A DNA stretch of 64,000 nucleotides. Origin: Streptomyces uncialis. Its GTDB lineage: Bacteria > Actinomycetota > Actinomycetes > Streptomycetales > Streptomycetaceae. A program made the position numbers and the translations under genes. The notes below the pieces were generated by a model. That model worked only from the letters and a program-made list of their open reading frames with translations. It was not told the DNA's origin and made no database searches. Shown here piece after piece: positions 26,821 to 36,157 of the stretch. The stretch is taken from positions 372,001 through 436,000 of the forward strand of contig NZ_LFBV01000007.1 of assembly GCF_001905345.1 (NCBI RefSeq), given 5' to 3'. Within the stretch, counting starts at the first letter, position 1, and every line of letters begins with the position of its first letter.

Positions 26821-29076
26821 ATGTCCGAGTTGTTTGACGCGGTCGACGCCCTGATCGCCGGGCAGTCCCCGCTCCCCCCGCCGGGCGAGCGGGAGCGGCT
26901 GCGCAAGGCGCACGGCCTCACCCAGGAGCAAGTGGCCAGCGCGCTGAAGGTGCGCAGGCCCACGATCGTGTCGTGGGAGTCCGGGAAGACCGAACCGCGC
27001 CCGCCGCAGCGGGAGGCATACGCGCGCCTGCTGGAGAAGCTGTCCGAGCTCTACCCCGCCACACCCGCGCCCGTTCCGGCCGCCGCTGCTCCGTCGCCGG
27101 TGTCCGGGACGTTCACCGGTTCCACCGCGCCGGTGCGGCGCGAGGCCGGGTCCGCCGGACCGCGGACCCTGTCCACAGGCGCGGCGCCGGATGCTGTGGC
27201 CATGACTGCTGAACAGAACAACCAGCAGCCTCCCGTCGTCCGCACCGCGACGTCCCACCCGGGAGTCACCACCAGGCCGTCGGCGTCGAGACATCCGGCC
27301 GCGAAGAAGGCCACGGCCAGGCCCGCTGCCGCTCCGGCCGCGGCTGATCCGCGCTTCGGGAACGGCCCGCTCGCGGTCGTCGACGCCGACACCGGCGGAC
27401 AGGTGTTCGCGTACTGCGTCGGGGGCCTGGTCCTCGATGTCCCCGCGAAGTCGATCCCGGCCCTGGTGGACTGGACCCTTCGCGAGGCGAAGCTCGGCGC
27501 GCCGAAGCTGTCCGGGCCGGGGAAGAGCGCGGACCCGCTGCTCGTGCTCACCGAGGCCGCGTGTGAGCGCTTCGGCCTCCCGGCCGCGCTCACCGGGGAG
27601 GAGGAGCTCGCCGGCAGGTTGCCGGAGGGCCACAAGGTCATCAAGCAGCTGGTCCGCGCGGAGTGGAAGCTGACGAAGAGGGGCTTCGGTCCGTGGGCGC
27701 GGATCTACCGCCCCGTGACCGGTTCGGAGCGGGCCTGCGTCCAGCTGTGCATCCCGTCGTGGCACGCGCTCGACGCCCGGCACTGGGGCGACGCCGCCCA
27801 GTTGCCGCCCGCCGAACTCGCCCGGCTCCTGGGCACGTACGCGGGCCGGGTGATGACGCCCCGCGGCTCTACCGCCGTGACCGGCCTGGAGCTGATGACC
27901 GCGCTGCACCCGCCGACGCGCGCCTCCGAGCCCGGCATCGACGGCAAGCGGCACTCCGAGCACAACCCCGGCAGCCTGGGCAAGGACCCGGTCGATCCGG
28001 CGCCGTGCGAGGCCCCCGACGGCCACCCCCTCCTCACGGACCTGCCGCGCTTCCATGTCCGCGGCCCTGCGGAGAAGCTGTTCGAGGAGGCGTACGACTG
28101 GGCGCGCCCGCTCACCGACTGCGAATGCACCAAGCGGCACCTGGTGGGCCTGGACGTGAACATGGCGTTCGCCGCCGGTGCGAACGGCGTGCCGGTGGGC
28201 CTGGGCGTGCCGACGCATGTCGTGGACCCGGTGTTCGATCCGAAGCTCCCGGGCTCGTGGCTGGTGGATCTGTCGCACGTCGATCTGTCGCGGGTGAAGG
28301 CCGGGAAGGAGTGGGTGGAGCTGGACGGCGGCTTGCTGCCGTCCCCGTTCACGCCGAAGGGCGAGCGCCCAGAAGGGCCGGCCTGGTATGCGACGCCGAC
28401 GGTGGCGTACGCCCAGGAGCTCGGCTACGACGTCGCGCCAACCGAAGCGTGGGTGCGGTACGAGAACGGCCGCTACCTGGACGCCTGGTACCAGCGGCTG
28501 CGTGACGCCTACCTCGCCACGATGGCCGACCTCGGCGTCGACGCCGACCTCGCCCCGGGCGACTTCCTGACGGCGATGGACGGCTACAAGGCCCGCGACC
28601 CTCAGCTGGCGATCGTCGTCTCGGCGGTCAAGGCGACCGTCAAGGGAGGCCTGGGCAAGCTCCGCGAGCGCCCCCGCGGGGAGGGCTGGCGGCCGGGCGA
28701 GCCGTGGCGCGCCCTGTCCCGTCCCACCTGGCGGCCGGACATCCGCGCGGCGGTCATCTCCCGCACCCGGATCAACCTGCACCGCAAGATCGTGAAGCAC
28801 GCGGCGTTCACCGGACAGTACCCGGTCGCGATCCTCTCCGACTGCGTCGTCTACGCCGCCGACGGGCCTTCGCCGCTGGACTTCCTGCCCTACCGGGACG
28901 GCAAGCCGCTGCCGGGCGGGTTCAAGCTCGGCATCAACCCCGGCCTCGTGAAATGGGAAGGCACGCAGAGCGTGCTGTGGGGCGAGGGAGTCCGGGAGCA
29001 GTTCGACGCCCCGGAGCTCAACCTCGCCCGGTACATCAAGGACGGCACCGTCACCAACGCCGACAACGGGGAGTAG
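26821..29076 (+). CDS. tap: Telomere-associated protein Tap
   Basis: The protein is 751 aa. Start ATG 26821 has a near-perfect AAGGAGG. Tap binds the 3-prime single-stranded overhang of linear Streptomyces chromosomes and brings the terminal protein for end patching. Residues about 20-80 form an Xre-like helix-turn-helix (LRKAHGLTQEQVASALKVRR). A Pro/Ala linker follows, then the long conserved Tap body (FAYCVGGLVLDVPAKSIPAL; EWKLTKRGFGPWARIYRP; RHLVGLDVNMAFAAGANG, a polymerase-like DxN strand; SRTRINLHRKIVKHAAFTGQ; YPVAILSDCVVYAA). The length is close to the about 740 aa of known Tap. tpg follows 6 bp later. The assignment rests on remembered family sequence and the tpg neighbour. Confidence 0.93.
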   Translation: MSELFDAVDALIAGQSPLPPPGERERLRKAHGLTQEQVASALKVRRPTIVSWESGKTEPRPPQREAYARLLEKLSELYPATPAPVPAAAAPSPVSGTFTGSTAPVRREAGSAGPRTLSTGAAPDAVAMTAEQNNQQPPVVRTATSHPGVTTRPSASRHPAAKKATARPAAAPAAADPRFGNGPLAVVDADTGGQVFAYCVGGLVLDVPAKSIPALVDWTLREAKLGAPKLSGPGKSADPLLVLTEAACERFGLPAALTGEEELAGRLPEGHKVIKQLVRAEWKLTKRGFGPWARIYRPVTGSERACVQLCIPSWHALDARHWGDAAQLPPAELARLLGTYAGRVMTPRGSTAVTGLELMTALHPPTRASEPGIDGKRHSEHNPGSLGKDPVDPAPCEAPDGHPLLTDLPRFHVRGPAEKLFEEAYDWARPLTDCECTKRHLVGLDVNMAFAAGANGVPVGLGVPTHVVDPVFDPKLPGSWLVDLSHVDLSRVKAGKEWVELDGGLLPSPFTPKGERPEGPAWYATPTVAYAQELGYDVAPTEAWVRYENGRYLDAWYQRLRDAYLATMADLGVDADLAPGDFLTAMDGYKARDPQLAIVVSAVKATVKGGLGKLRERPRGEGWRPGEPWRALSRPTWRPDIRAAVISRTRINLHRKIVKHAAFTGQYPVAILSDCVVYAADGPSPLDFLPYRDGKPLPGGFKLGINPGLVKWEGTQSVLWGEGVREQFDAPELNLARYIKDGTVTNADNGE

Positions 29077-29082
29077 CGGGCG

Positions 29083-29640
29083 ATGAGCATGTTCGGGGAC
29101 AGTCTCGACAAGGCACTGGAGAAGACGTTCACCCGCCCCATGCCCAAGAGCGCGGGCGCGCGAATGCGGTACCTGGTCCGCCAGCACAAGGGCACCCGGG
29201 CTGTCGCCGACCTGCTCGGCGTCTCCCAGCGCACCGTGGAGCGGTACGTGAACGACCAGATCAGGAAGCCCCGCAAGCAGCTCGCCGCCCGCCTGGAGCG
29301 CGCGGTGCGATCCCGCTGGCAGCCGCAGATCAAGGAGAAGGCGAAGAAGACCGCGGCCACCACCGGCGGCATCGTCATCGACACCCGCGCCCGCCTCGGC
29401 TACACCGCCCCGATCGGCTCCACCGACCAGGACCGCATCCGCCACCTCACCGTCGCCCTCCCCCCGCGGCACGCCGCGAAGATCTTCGAAGCACGCGAAC
29501 AAGGCGCCAGTGAGGACCGGCTGAAGGAGATCGCCGCCGAAGCACTCAAGGAGACCTACTTCCAGGACAACGGCCGCCGGGCCGGCGGCCTGGAGGAGGT
29601 CCGCTTCACCGACATCGAGCACCTCGACTTCCAGCTGTAG
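29083..29640 (+). CDS. tpg: Telomere terminal protein Tpg
   Basis: The protein is 185 aa, the usual Tpg length. Tpg is covalently linked to the 5-prime ends and primes telomere patching. The N-terminal helix-turn-helix is VADLLGVSQRTVERYVNDQI, resembling the thumb/DNA-binding domain of terminal proteins. Other family segments are GGIVIDTRARLGYTAPIGST, RIRHLTVALPPRHAAKIF and a C-terminal end VRFTDIEHLDFQL. It is cotranscribed with tap (6 bp gap). The pair shows that the replicon is linear or was recently derived from a linear one. Confidence 0.94.
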   Translation: MSMFGDSLDKALEKTFTRPMPKSAGARMRYLVRQHKGTRAVADLLGVSQRTVERYVNDQIRKPRKQLAARLERAVRSRWQPQIKEKAKKTAATTGGIVIDTRARLGYTAPIGSTDQDRIRHLTVALPPRHAAKIFEAREQGASEDRLKEIAAEALKETYFQDNGRRAGGLEEVRFTDIEHLDFQL

Positions 29641-29730
29641 ATCCCCCGACATCGCGACCGATGAGTCTGTGGTTCGCGGCCGGTCCAAGTTCGTGACACC
29701 TTTCGTGACACCTAAGGAAGGGACACGGTC

Positions 29731-30336
29731 ATGTCGGAGCTTCTTGTCGACTTCATCACCTCTCTCGACGGCCATGCGTCGGGGGAGGGGTGGCCCGGGT
29801 TCTGGGGCCTGGAGGGCCCGGAGTACCTCGCATGGCTCGGGGAGCAGCCCGAGGCCACGTATCTGATGGGAGCGAACACCTACCGTCTGATGTCGGGTTT
29901 CGCCGCAGGCGAGGTCCCGGAGGGACAGGACGAGTTCAGGCCCGAGGAGGAGGCGTCCGTCGACGAGCTCACGCGAGCGTCCAAGGTGGTGTTCTCCTCC
30001 TCGCTCGAGGTGCCACTGACGTGGGCCAACTCCTCGCTCGTCCGGGACGACGCCGTCGAGTCGGTCCGCGCCATGAAAGCGAGTGGCTCGGGGCTCCTGA
30101 GTACGATCGGAAGCCTCAGTCTGTGCCGGTCCCTGCTGCGTGCCGGACTCGTCGACCGCTTTCGTGTCGTGATGTTCCCGGTGATCACCGGGGCCACGGG
30201 CGAAGAACGCATCTACGACGGCTATCCGGACGTCGCCCTTGAGATGATCGAGCACCGTACTTTCGACGGCCGCATCCAGCTGGTCGAGTACAAACCTCGC
30301 GTACTTGAGCATCCGCCGCTCGGCACCCCTGTGTGA
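29731..30336 (+). CDS. Dihydrofolate-reductase-fold (RibD C-terminal-like) reductase
   Basis: The protein is 201 aa with GGAAGGG upstream of ATG 29731. Family features are LLVDFITSLDG at the start, YLMGANTYRLMSGF, KVVFSSSLEVPLTWANS, and the NADP-binding ISG-like segment LLSTIGSLSLCRSLLRAGL followed by VDRFRVVMFPVI. This family is very common in actinomycetes, and its substrate is generally unknown. A direct repeat cgtgacacct lies just upstream (about 29693-29714). Confidence 0.88.
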   Translation: MSELLVDFITSLDGHASGEGWPGFWGLEGPEYLAWLGEQPEATYLMGANTYRLMSGFAAGEVPEGQDEFRPEEEASVDELTRASKVVFSSSLEVPLTWANSSLVRDDAVESVRAMKASGSGLLSTIGSLSLCRSLLRAGLVDRFRVVMFPVITGATGEERIYDGYPDVALEMIEHRTFDGRIQLVEYKPRVLEHPPLGTPV

Positions 30337-30374
30337 TATCGCCCCGCCGGCACCGGCCTGGACGGCCGTCCGCC

Positions 30375-30527
30375 GACGTCGGCGGCCAGAACCCTGTCAC
30401 CCCGCCCGCGTACGGCGTGACCTCCTTGCCGACCCTCCTGCTGTTCAAGGACGGAGCGGTGGTGGCCACCAGGATCGGAGCGGTCTCCCCAGGGCCGCTT
30501 CAGGAATTCCTGGACCTCAACCTCTGA
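30375..30527 (+). pseudogene. Thioredoxin C-terminal fragment
   Basis: The frame NPVTPPAYGVTSLPTLLLFK contains the thioredoxin cis-Pro loop (SLPTLLLFKDG), followed by GAVVATRIGAVSPGPLQEFL. The upstream half with the CGPC active site is missing. It is a truncated gene directly behind the DHFR-like gene. Confidence 0.75.
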
Positions 30528-30611
30528 ACAGTCCTGCCCGGCAGAACCGTGCCCGTCAGCACAGCCGGGCCCGCCGGCTCCCCAACGTCGCCTGAGCGGG
30601 TGATCGAGCGG

Positions 30612-30940
30612 CGGTGGAGCTGAGGCGGAAGCCGGCCTGCGAATGCCCGCCTCCCACTCCGGCCGCCCCTCCAGCGCCCCCGGACGGCGCAGGTTGGACA
30701 GCCACTGTCCCACCGGCCTGTCGGAGCGCCGACCGGGGAGCGCACGGAGTCCAGTGCCCCGCGAAGTACACCCGGGCCGCCGCCAGGTTCTCCTGGAACC
30801 GCTCATCCACCAGCGACCACACCATGCCCAACTGTGCCAGCCGCCGGGCACGTTGGCCGGTCGTCCACCCGCCCCCGTGCGCCCGCCGCTGCTCCGCCAC
30901 CCACTGCCCCAGGGGAGTCGCGCCCGTCCGGTGTCCGTGT
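30612..30940 (-). pseudogene. Helicase-associated-domain fragment (telomeric helicase remnant)
   Basis: On the minus strand TPLGQWVAEQRRAHGGGW and LAQLGMVWSLVDERFQENLA match the repeated helicase-associated domain found in large DEAH-type helicases near Streptomyces telomeres. After a frame change RPVGQWLSNLRRPGALEGRP continues the next repeat. The helicase core is absent. Confidence 0.7.
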
Positions 30941-30953
30941 AGGTTCCCCCACC

Positions 30954-31328
30954 ATGAGCGAACGCAATTTATGCCCTTCCTTCGTCTCCACCCGCCCCGA
31001 GGACTTGCAGCGATTCCGTGAGATGCCCATGGGGACCAACGAAGTGCCCGCCGTCATGGGCTGCGAGTACGAACCGGGTCACTCCGGCACGCACATCTAC
31101 GGCGTTCAGGAGGAGATGTCTGCCTCAACCGATCAAGAAGGGGAGTTGGTAGCGGTCTACTGGTGGGCAGGATGGGGCGACGGGTCCGCGACTCCCTACA
31201 CGATCAGCGTCATGGACCCCTGCCCTGAGTCGTACGGCTATGTTCCGGCCCTCGGGGAGGAAGGAATGTGCTGCCTGCCCCTCGATCACCCCGGCCCGCA
31301 TAGCCCCGGGGGCGCTGCCTCCGAGTAG
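30954..31328 (+). CDS. Hypothetical protein with twin Cys/His motif
   Basis: The protein is 124 aa. Its ATG 30954 overlaps the end of the divergent helicase fragment. Two similar motifs stand out: CEYEPGHSGTH (about 37-47) and CLPLDHPGPH (about 106-116), each with a Cys followed by two His. A middle region YWWAGWGDGS is hydrophobic-aromatic. The motifs could bind metal, and short CxxxxGHxGxH proteins recur in Streptomyces. The function is unknown. Confidence 0.7.
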   Translation: MSERNLCPSFVSTRPEDLQRFREMPMGTNEVPAVMGCEYEPGHSGTHIYGVQEEMSASTDQEGELVAVYWWAGWGDGSATPYTISVMDPCPESYGYVPALGEEGMCCLPLDHPGPHSPGGAASE

Positions 31329-31504
31329 TTTCCCGTCACCCAACCGTCCCTGCCCCGGCCACGAACCGGGTGGGCACCCCCTCAGGGTTCCGGACGCGGA
31401 AGGCCCGATGTCGGTCCCGCTCCGTACTCTTGGCGCTCAGCCGTCTGGGCTACGGCCCGTGCTGGGTCTGGATCACGGGAAGCGGGACCCATAGTGACGT
31501 CGAT

Positions 31505-31738
31505 CTACCTCGCCGCCGGTAGCCAGCCTGTCCCCGGGGCCTGCATCTCCGGGGGCGGCTTCCGTCTCCGGCCCTGGGCAGGCAGCCCTGGCAGAGGTGA
31601 TGCGAACACCCCGGACACCGGCGCGAAGGAGGCGATCATTTCCGCCACCCGCGTCTTGACCCGGGTATGGGACTGAACGCGCGGGCCGCGCCCGGCGTCG
31701 AGCAGCGGGCCGAGCTGACGGTCGAAAGCGCCTGTCAT
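31505..31738 (-). CDS. Small hypothetical protein
   Basis: The frame has 77 codons with good third-position GC in the first two thirds (FDRQLGPLLDAGRGPRVQSH; VKTRVAEMIASFAPVSG) and a Pro/Arg tail that looks less natural. No ribosome binding site or family is clear. It is divergent from the fragment at 31795. Confidence 0.3.
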   Translation of the reverse strand: MTGAFDRQLGPLLDAGRGPRVQSHTRVKTRVAEMIASFAPVSGVFASPLPGLPAQGRRRKPPPEMQAPGTGWLPAAR

Positions 31739-31794
31739 CTTGCCGACGCCCTCACGCCCTCACGCCCACCGCCTAGAGCGCGGCGGCCGAGGGC

Positions 31795-32170
31795 ATGCTG
31801 GACGCGATCGACGTCCTCACCGCCGCCCTCTCCCAGATCAGCCCGGCCACCGCCGACGCGCGCCGTCGGCTCGGTCTCCCCCTCGACCCCGCCCCCCGAG
31901 CCTGCCGGTGGGCTGGCCAGGCCCTTGCCGCACACCGGACTCCAGACCGCCCCCGCATCCGGGGCACCGCCGGTGCCCCGGCCGCAGGCGAGGCGGCCCA
32001 GCCTCCTACCGGCGCGGGGGTGTGCGGGACAGGCCCGGCCCCCGGCCGCGGTCGCCGACCCCACCCGCTGGCGGTATGGGCGGTGCGGACGTCGGAAATC
32101 CGGTCAGGAGTGGGCTCTCGGACGAATGCCCTCACTGTTCCGGTCACGGAAACCCGGCCGCCCTCGGGCT
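31795..32170 (+). pseudogene. Frameshifted gene paralogous to 21542-21766
   Basis: The start MLDAIDVLTAALSQISPATA is followed by DARRRLGLPLDPAP. The frame then changes to PEPAGGLARPLPHTGLQTAP, and a third frame gives a cysteine motif SGLSDECPHCSGHG and LGLYCR. The order suggests one original protein with a zinc-binding end, broken by two indels. Its duplicate lies beside the RelE-like pseudogene at 21 kb. Confidence 0.55.
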
Positions 32171-32196
32171 GTACTGCCGGAAGGTACACACGGGCC

Positions 32197-32802
32197 ATGG
32201 ACCTGGGATGCATCGGTATCTGGAGCCTGGCCTTCACCCACGGAGACCGAGGCGCGGCTCGTGAGGCGGCCGCCGAACTGGAGGAGCTGAGCTACGGCAC
32301 TCTCCGGTGGGGCGGCAACCCGGGAGGCAATCCCCGCGCTGACCTCGTGACCACGGCCGAGCTGCTCGCCGCGACGAACCACGCAGTGGTGAGTCCCGCC
32401 TGCGTATCCATCTGGCACCAGCACGCCCTCGCTCTCGCGGCGGCGTATCACGCGCTGCCGGCGCGGACGCGGGACCGGCTGCTCCTCGGCCTCGGCGTGG
32501 GCCACCCCAGGGTCGACCAAGACTACCACCACCCGTACACGTCCCTCTACGACTACCTCGACGAGCTGGACGGCCTGCACGCACCGGTTCCCCGGTCGGC
32601 CCGGCTGCTGTGCGCCCACGGCCCGCAGATGACGCGCCTGGCCGCCGCCCGTACCGCCGGTCTCCAGCCGCACCTCACGGACGCCGGCCACACCGCGTAC
32701 ACCCGCGAGGTCCTCGGCGACGGCCCGCTGCTGGCACCCTCGGTGTCGGTGGTGCTGGAGACGGACCCCGCCACGGCCCGCAACCCGGCCCGCTCTGTGC
32801 TC
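32197..32802 (+). pseudogene. F420-dependent luciferase-like oxidoreductase, 3-prime truncated
   Basis: ATG 32197 has GGAAGG upstream. The sequence matches the small LLM F420 oxidoreductase group: GCIGIWSLAFTHGDRGAARE, AAELEELSYGTLRWGG, AVVSPACVSIWHQHALALAA, LGLGVGHPRVDQDYHHPY, LCAHGPQMTRLAAARTAGL, and TDAGHTAYTREVLGDGPLL. About 70-80 C-terminal residues are missing after TARNPARSVLA. There the frame runs on into antisense of the RelE-like gene. Several conserved positions are also changed (for example WGGN for WLGGN). Confidence 0.78.
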
Positions 32803-32855
32803 GCTATGGGGAGTCTCGGCCAGAGCCCAGCAATCCCAGGGCCGAGCCCTCAAAT

Positions 32856-33165
32856 CACGGGCCCCGGTGATGATGTCGTGCCCGCCGATGCGTCGCCAGA
32901 CGATGTGGGGCTGCCCGGGAACTATCGGCGGGCCGTACCCCCACGTCGCGCGCCCCGGACACCCGGTGCCCATGGACCAGGAGAATTCGTATACGCCCGG
33001 CGTGGTCCGTACGCGTTTCACGCGGAGCCCGGTACGGAAGGCGCGGCCGGTGTGGAGGTCGGGGACGAAGGCCGTGCGTACGACCCGGCGGAAGCGGTCG
33101 CGTTGGGCGGGGGTGTGCCGGTCCAGGTCGTGGGTGAAGCGGGTGGTGGTCTCGTACGTGGGCAC
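32856..33165 (-). CDS. RelE/ParE-like hypothetical protein, 3-prime end lost
   Basis: About 103 native residues from ATG 33165: FTHDLDRHTPAQRDRFRRVV, FRTGLRVKRVRTTPGVYEFS, WGYGPPIVPGQPHIVWRRIG, GHDIITG. The order of helix, strands and a late Arg/His-rich strand resembles RelE/ParE toxins, but no antitoxin is adjacent. The native stop is missing; the frame runs on through antisense of the LLM fragment to 32104. The two genes meet tail to tail with both ends cut. Confidence 0.55.
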
Positions 33166-33516
33166 GGTGTCCTCCGGGCAGCACGAAGCCCCCGGCGTTG
33201 CCGGGGGCCGTGGGTGTCTCGCTCGGGTCGGGGTTGGTGACGCTGTGGGGGGGGCTTCTTCAGCCGTCGGGTGGGGGAGTGGCGCGTAGGTATACGCGTG
33301 GTGGCGAAGGAATCTGATACTTGGCGTCTTTGAGGCTGGTGTGGCTGGTGTAGTGCTCGCCGCACAGCATTTGCATGGCCCGGCCGGTGTCCCCCTGGCG
33401 GGCGTGACATGGCCGTCGGTTCCCGCCGGGCGGGATGGGCGGTGAAGTTCCGGTGAACTGTCCCGCCTCGCGGGATCGCGCTTTGGCGCAGGTCAGAGTG
33501 GGTGTCCTCTGGGGGG
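33166..33516. other. Upstream region shared with 21406-21541
   Basis: The stretch directly before the RelE-like start has a hairpin (gcccccggcgttgccgggggc) and the words gtgggtg, cgctcgg and cttcagccg, which also occur before the 21-kb copy. The remainder has no recognised gene. Confidence 0.45.
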
Positions 33517-34110
<594 letters not shown>

Positions 34111-34366
34111 CGCACGCCCTGGCGTGTGCGGGTTGGACCTGTCACCGATCCGGCCCGTGACGGCCGGAGGAACCCCGAGGATCCGATGACCACCACACCC
34201 ACCACGCACACCCCGGCGGAGGCTGCCCGCGACAGCGAGCCCCACGGTGAGTCCTGCGGCGGACCCTGCTGCCGACCCCGCAGCCCCGGGCCGCCCCTTC
34301 ACCGTTGCCGCTGGTCAGCCCACGTACTCACCCTCCCTGGCCGGTTGCAACTCCTCTTCTCCCCGC

Positions 34367-34815
34367 ATGAATGTGCCGGGAGAAGCGTCCCGGCGTCGGA
34401 AGAAGACCGCGGCGAGGGCCGGAGCGGACATCCGCGGCCAAGCCTTGCTCACCCTCGCCCGGCTCCGCCTGGCCACACCCCTCCGACTCAAGACGCTGCT
34501 CCTGCCGCACCAACAGGACACCGACTACATCCGTCTGGCGCTGCGGAACCTCCGCGCAGAATCCCCGGCCCTGGTCGGCCGTGCCCACCGGGCCCAGCAG
34601 AGCTACTGGTACTGCACCCCGGCAGGACTCGCCGAGGCCGCGGCCTCCGGTGAGCTCGCGCCGACGGCCGGCCGGGGCCACCGGGAAGCGCGTCGCATCC
34701 GGCAGGACGGGCCTGCGGGAGCACGGCCTCGCCCTGGTCGACACCGTCATCGCCTTCCACCGGGCCGGGGCGGCCGGCCACGCCGACTGGCAGGCGGAAG
34801 TCGCCCACCCCACTC
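34367..34815 (+). pseudogene. Replication-relaxation family protein, frameshifted and truncated
   Basis: The frame MNVPGEASRRRKKTAARAG leads into a winged-helix region (IRGQALLTLARLRLATPLRL; LLLPHQQDTDYIRLALRNLR). A later shift gives GLREHGLALVDTVIAFHRAG and DWQAEVAHPT, corresponding to GPHGIAVADTILAFGCRD and GWQVEVNHAI of the intact paralog at 55351. About half of the protein is missing. Confidence 0.7.
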
Positions 34816-34899
34816 GCAGGCTGGTGAGAAGAGTCCAGGTCAGGGTATGAGAAGCTCCGCTCGACACGCCGTGGGGACGGCGTGAAGGGGAGGGACAGC

Positions 34900-35862
34900 A
34901 TGTCGATCGATCCTGCGGATTTCGCGGCCCGTCTGCGGGCGGAACAGAACGCTCCGGACCGTGAGGAAAGGCTGCGCCGAGAGCGGGTAGCCCGTCGCCG
35001 CAAGACGCTGCTCGGAGCGGGCGCGGGGGTCCTGGCTCTCGGGGGCCTCGGTGTCTGGCTCGCAGACGCCACGGGTAAGCGGCCCGCGAACGAGCCCTAC
35101 GCCCCCCGCATGCTGGCGGAGCACCTGTGGCCGGACGCGTGGCCGGCCACCACCAACATCCCCTTCCGGGGTTCACCCGCCGCCGCCTGGGAGCCCAGCT
35201 CCCACGGCATACGCATTCCCCAAGCCAAAGCCGTTGCCGGTCTGACTCTCCAAGAGGTCCACACCAGCCTCTGGTTGGTCAAGGACTTCCTTGTCGCCAC
35301 CAACATCTCCAGCCGGACCCTCGCCGGCGCGAAGCCCGTCGAAGCACTGGACCTCCTGGCGCCGGGCGATCCGGTACGGCGGCAACTGGAAGCGGCGTAC
35401 ACCGACCCCGGCTCCGGACGGGAACCGCTCCGGTTCGTCACCCGGTTCGACCCGGACGAGGTGCGCTCACCGGAGCAAGAACTGATCAGGACCGACGGCA
35501 CCATGACGTACGAGGCCGCACCGTCGGGCGAGCTGCTGGTGCGGGCCGACTACACCTTCGTCCACGCGCTGGTGAAGACGAGTGGAGCCAAGGAGATCAA
35601 CGACCACGGCTACGAGGTCTCCAGGGTGATCGTCCACCGACAGCTCGACGTTCTCGTCCGAAACGGAAAGCTGCACCCGCAGACGCACTCGGCGGCGATA
35701 GTCAACGACGACTGCACCGCGCCGGCCGACGGATTCATCCACCCGCTCTTCCACGACGACCTCAAAAAGGCCGACAAGTGGGCAACGGTCGACCCCTATG
35801 CCGAGAAGAACCGCGTCGCCGCTGCGCCACCAGGCGCTTGTGTACGGCCGACCCGGACCTGA
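34900..35862 (+). CDS. Membrane-anchored hypothetical protein
   Basis: The protein is 320 aa from ATG 34900, with GGGAGGG upstream (GTG 34882 is an alternative start). A basic N-terminus (RERVARRRKTLL) precedes one transmembrane helix (GAGAGVLALGGLGVWLAD, about 38-55). The remaining about 260 aa are extracytoplasmic, with strands such as HTSLWLVKDFLVATNISSRT, LLVRADYTFVHALVKTSG and VSRVIVHRQLDVLVR, resembling conserved Streptomyces lipoprotein-like proteins of unknown role. A hairpin terminator follows. Confidence 0.78.
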   Translation: MSIDPADFAARLRAEQNAPDREERLRRERVARRRKTLLGAGAGVLALGGLGVWLADATGKRPANEPYAPRMLAEHLWPDAWPATTNIPFRGSPAAAWEPSSHGIRIPQAKAVAGLTLQEVHTSLWLVKDFLVATNISSRTLAGAKPVEALDLLAPGDPVRRQLEAAYTDPGSGREPLRFVTRFDPDEVRSPEQELIRTDGTMTYEAAPSGELLVRADYTFVHALVKTSGAKEINDHGYEVSRVIVHRQLDVLVRNGKLHPQTHSAAIVNDDCTAPADGFIHPLFHDDLKKADKWATVDPYAEKNRVAAAPPGACVRPTRT

Positions 35863-35880
35863 CCTTCGGGCAGCGCACGA

Positions 35881-35909
35881 CGCTCACGGCACGCCGTACG
35901 CCGTGAGCG
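35881..35909 (+). terminator. Hairpin terminator
   Basis: CGCTCACGGC (35881-35890) pairs with GCCGTGAGCG (35900-35909) across a 9-base loop, 18 bp after the stop of the membrane-anchored protein. There is no T tract. Confidence 0.65.
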
Positions 35910-36157
35910 CCGCTGAGCGTTGAAGTCACCGCGTCGGCTCCCGGCCGCGTCCGGCAACCTGCCCCGAGGTCGGCCGGGAGGGGCGATGGTGCGGGGGACA
36001 CACGGCGCCAAACGCGCCGTCGGTCGCCGCCGTTTCTCCCGGCAGTACCCGGTGGGCCACCTCACCCGTGGCACACCTCGCTCCTGCTCCGAAGGCGAAC
36101 ATGCCACCTGGTGCTGACCGCTGTGGTGGCAAGTGATGTGGCCGTAGCATCGGCCTC

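Noticed and set aside
26794..30312. A 1172-codon minus-strand open frame across tap-tpg
   Set aside because: It is the GC-rich antisense shadow of tap, tpg and the reductase gene. It has no ribosome binding site or family, while the plus-strand genes have both.
33280..33480. Possible tyrosine-recombinase tail on the minus strand
   Set aside because: No catalytic Tyr, His or Arg motif could be placed; the resemblance was too short.
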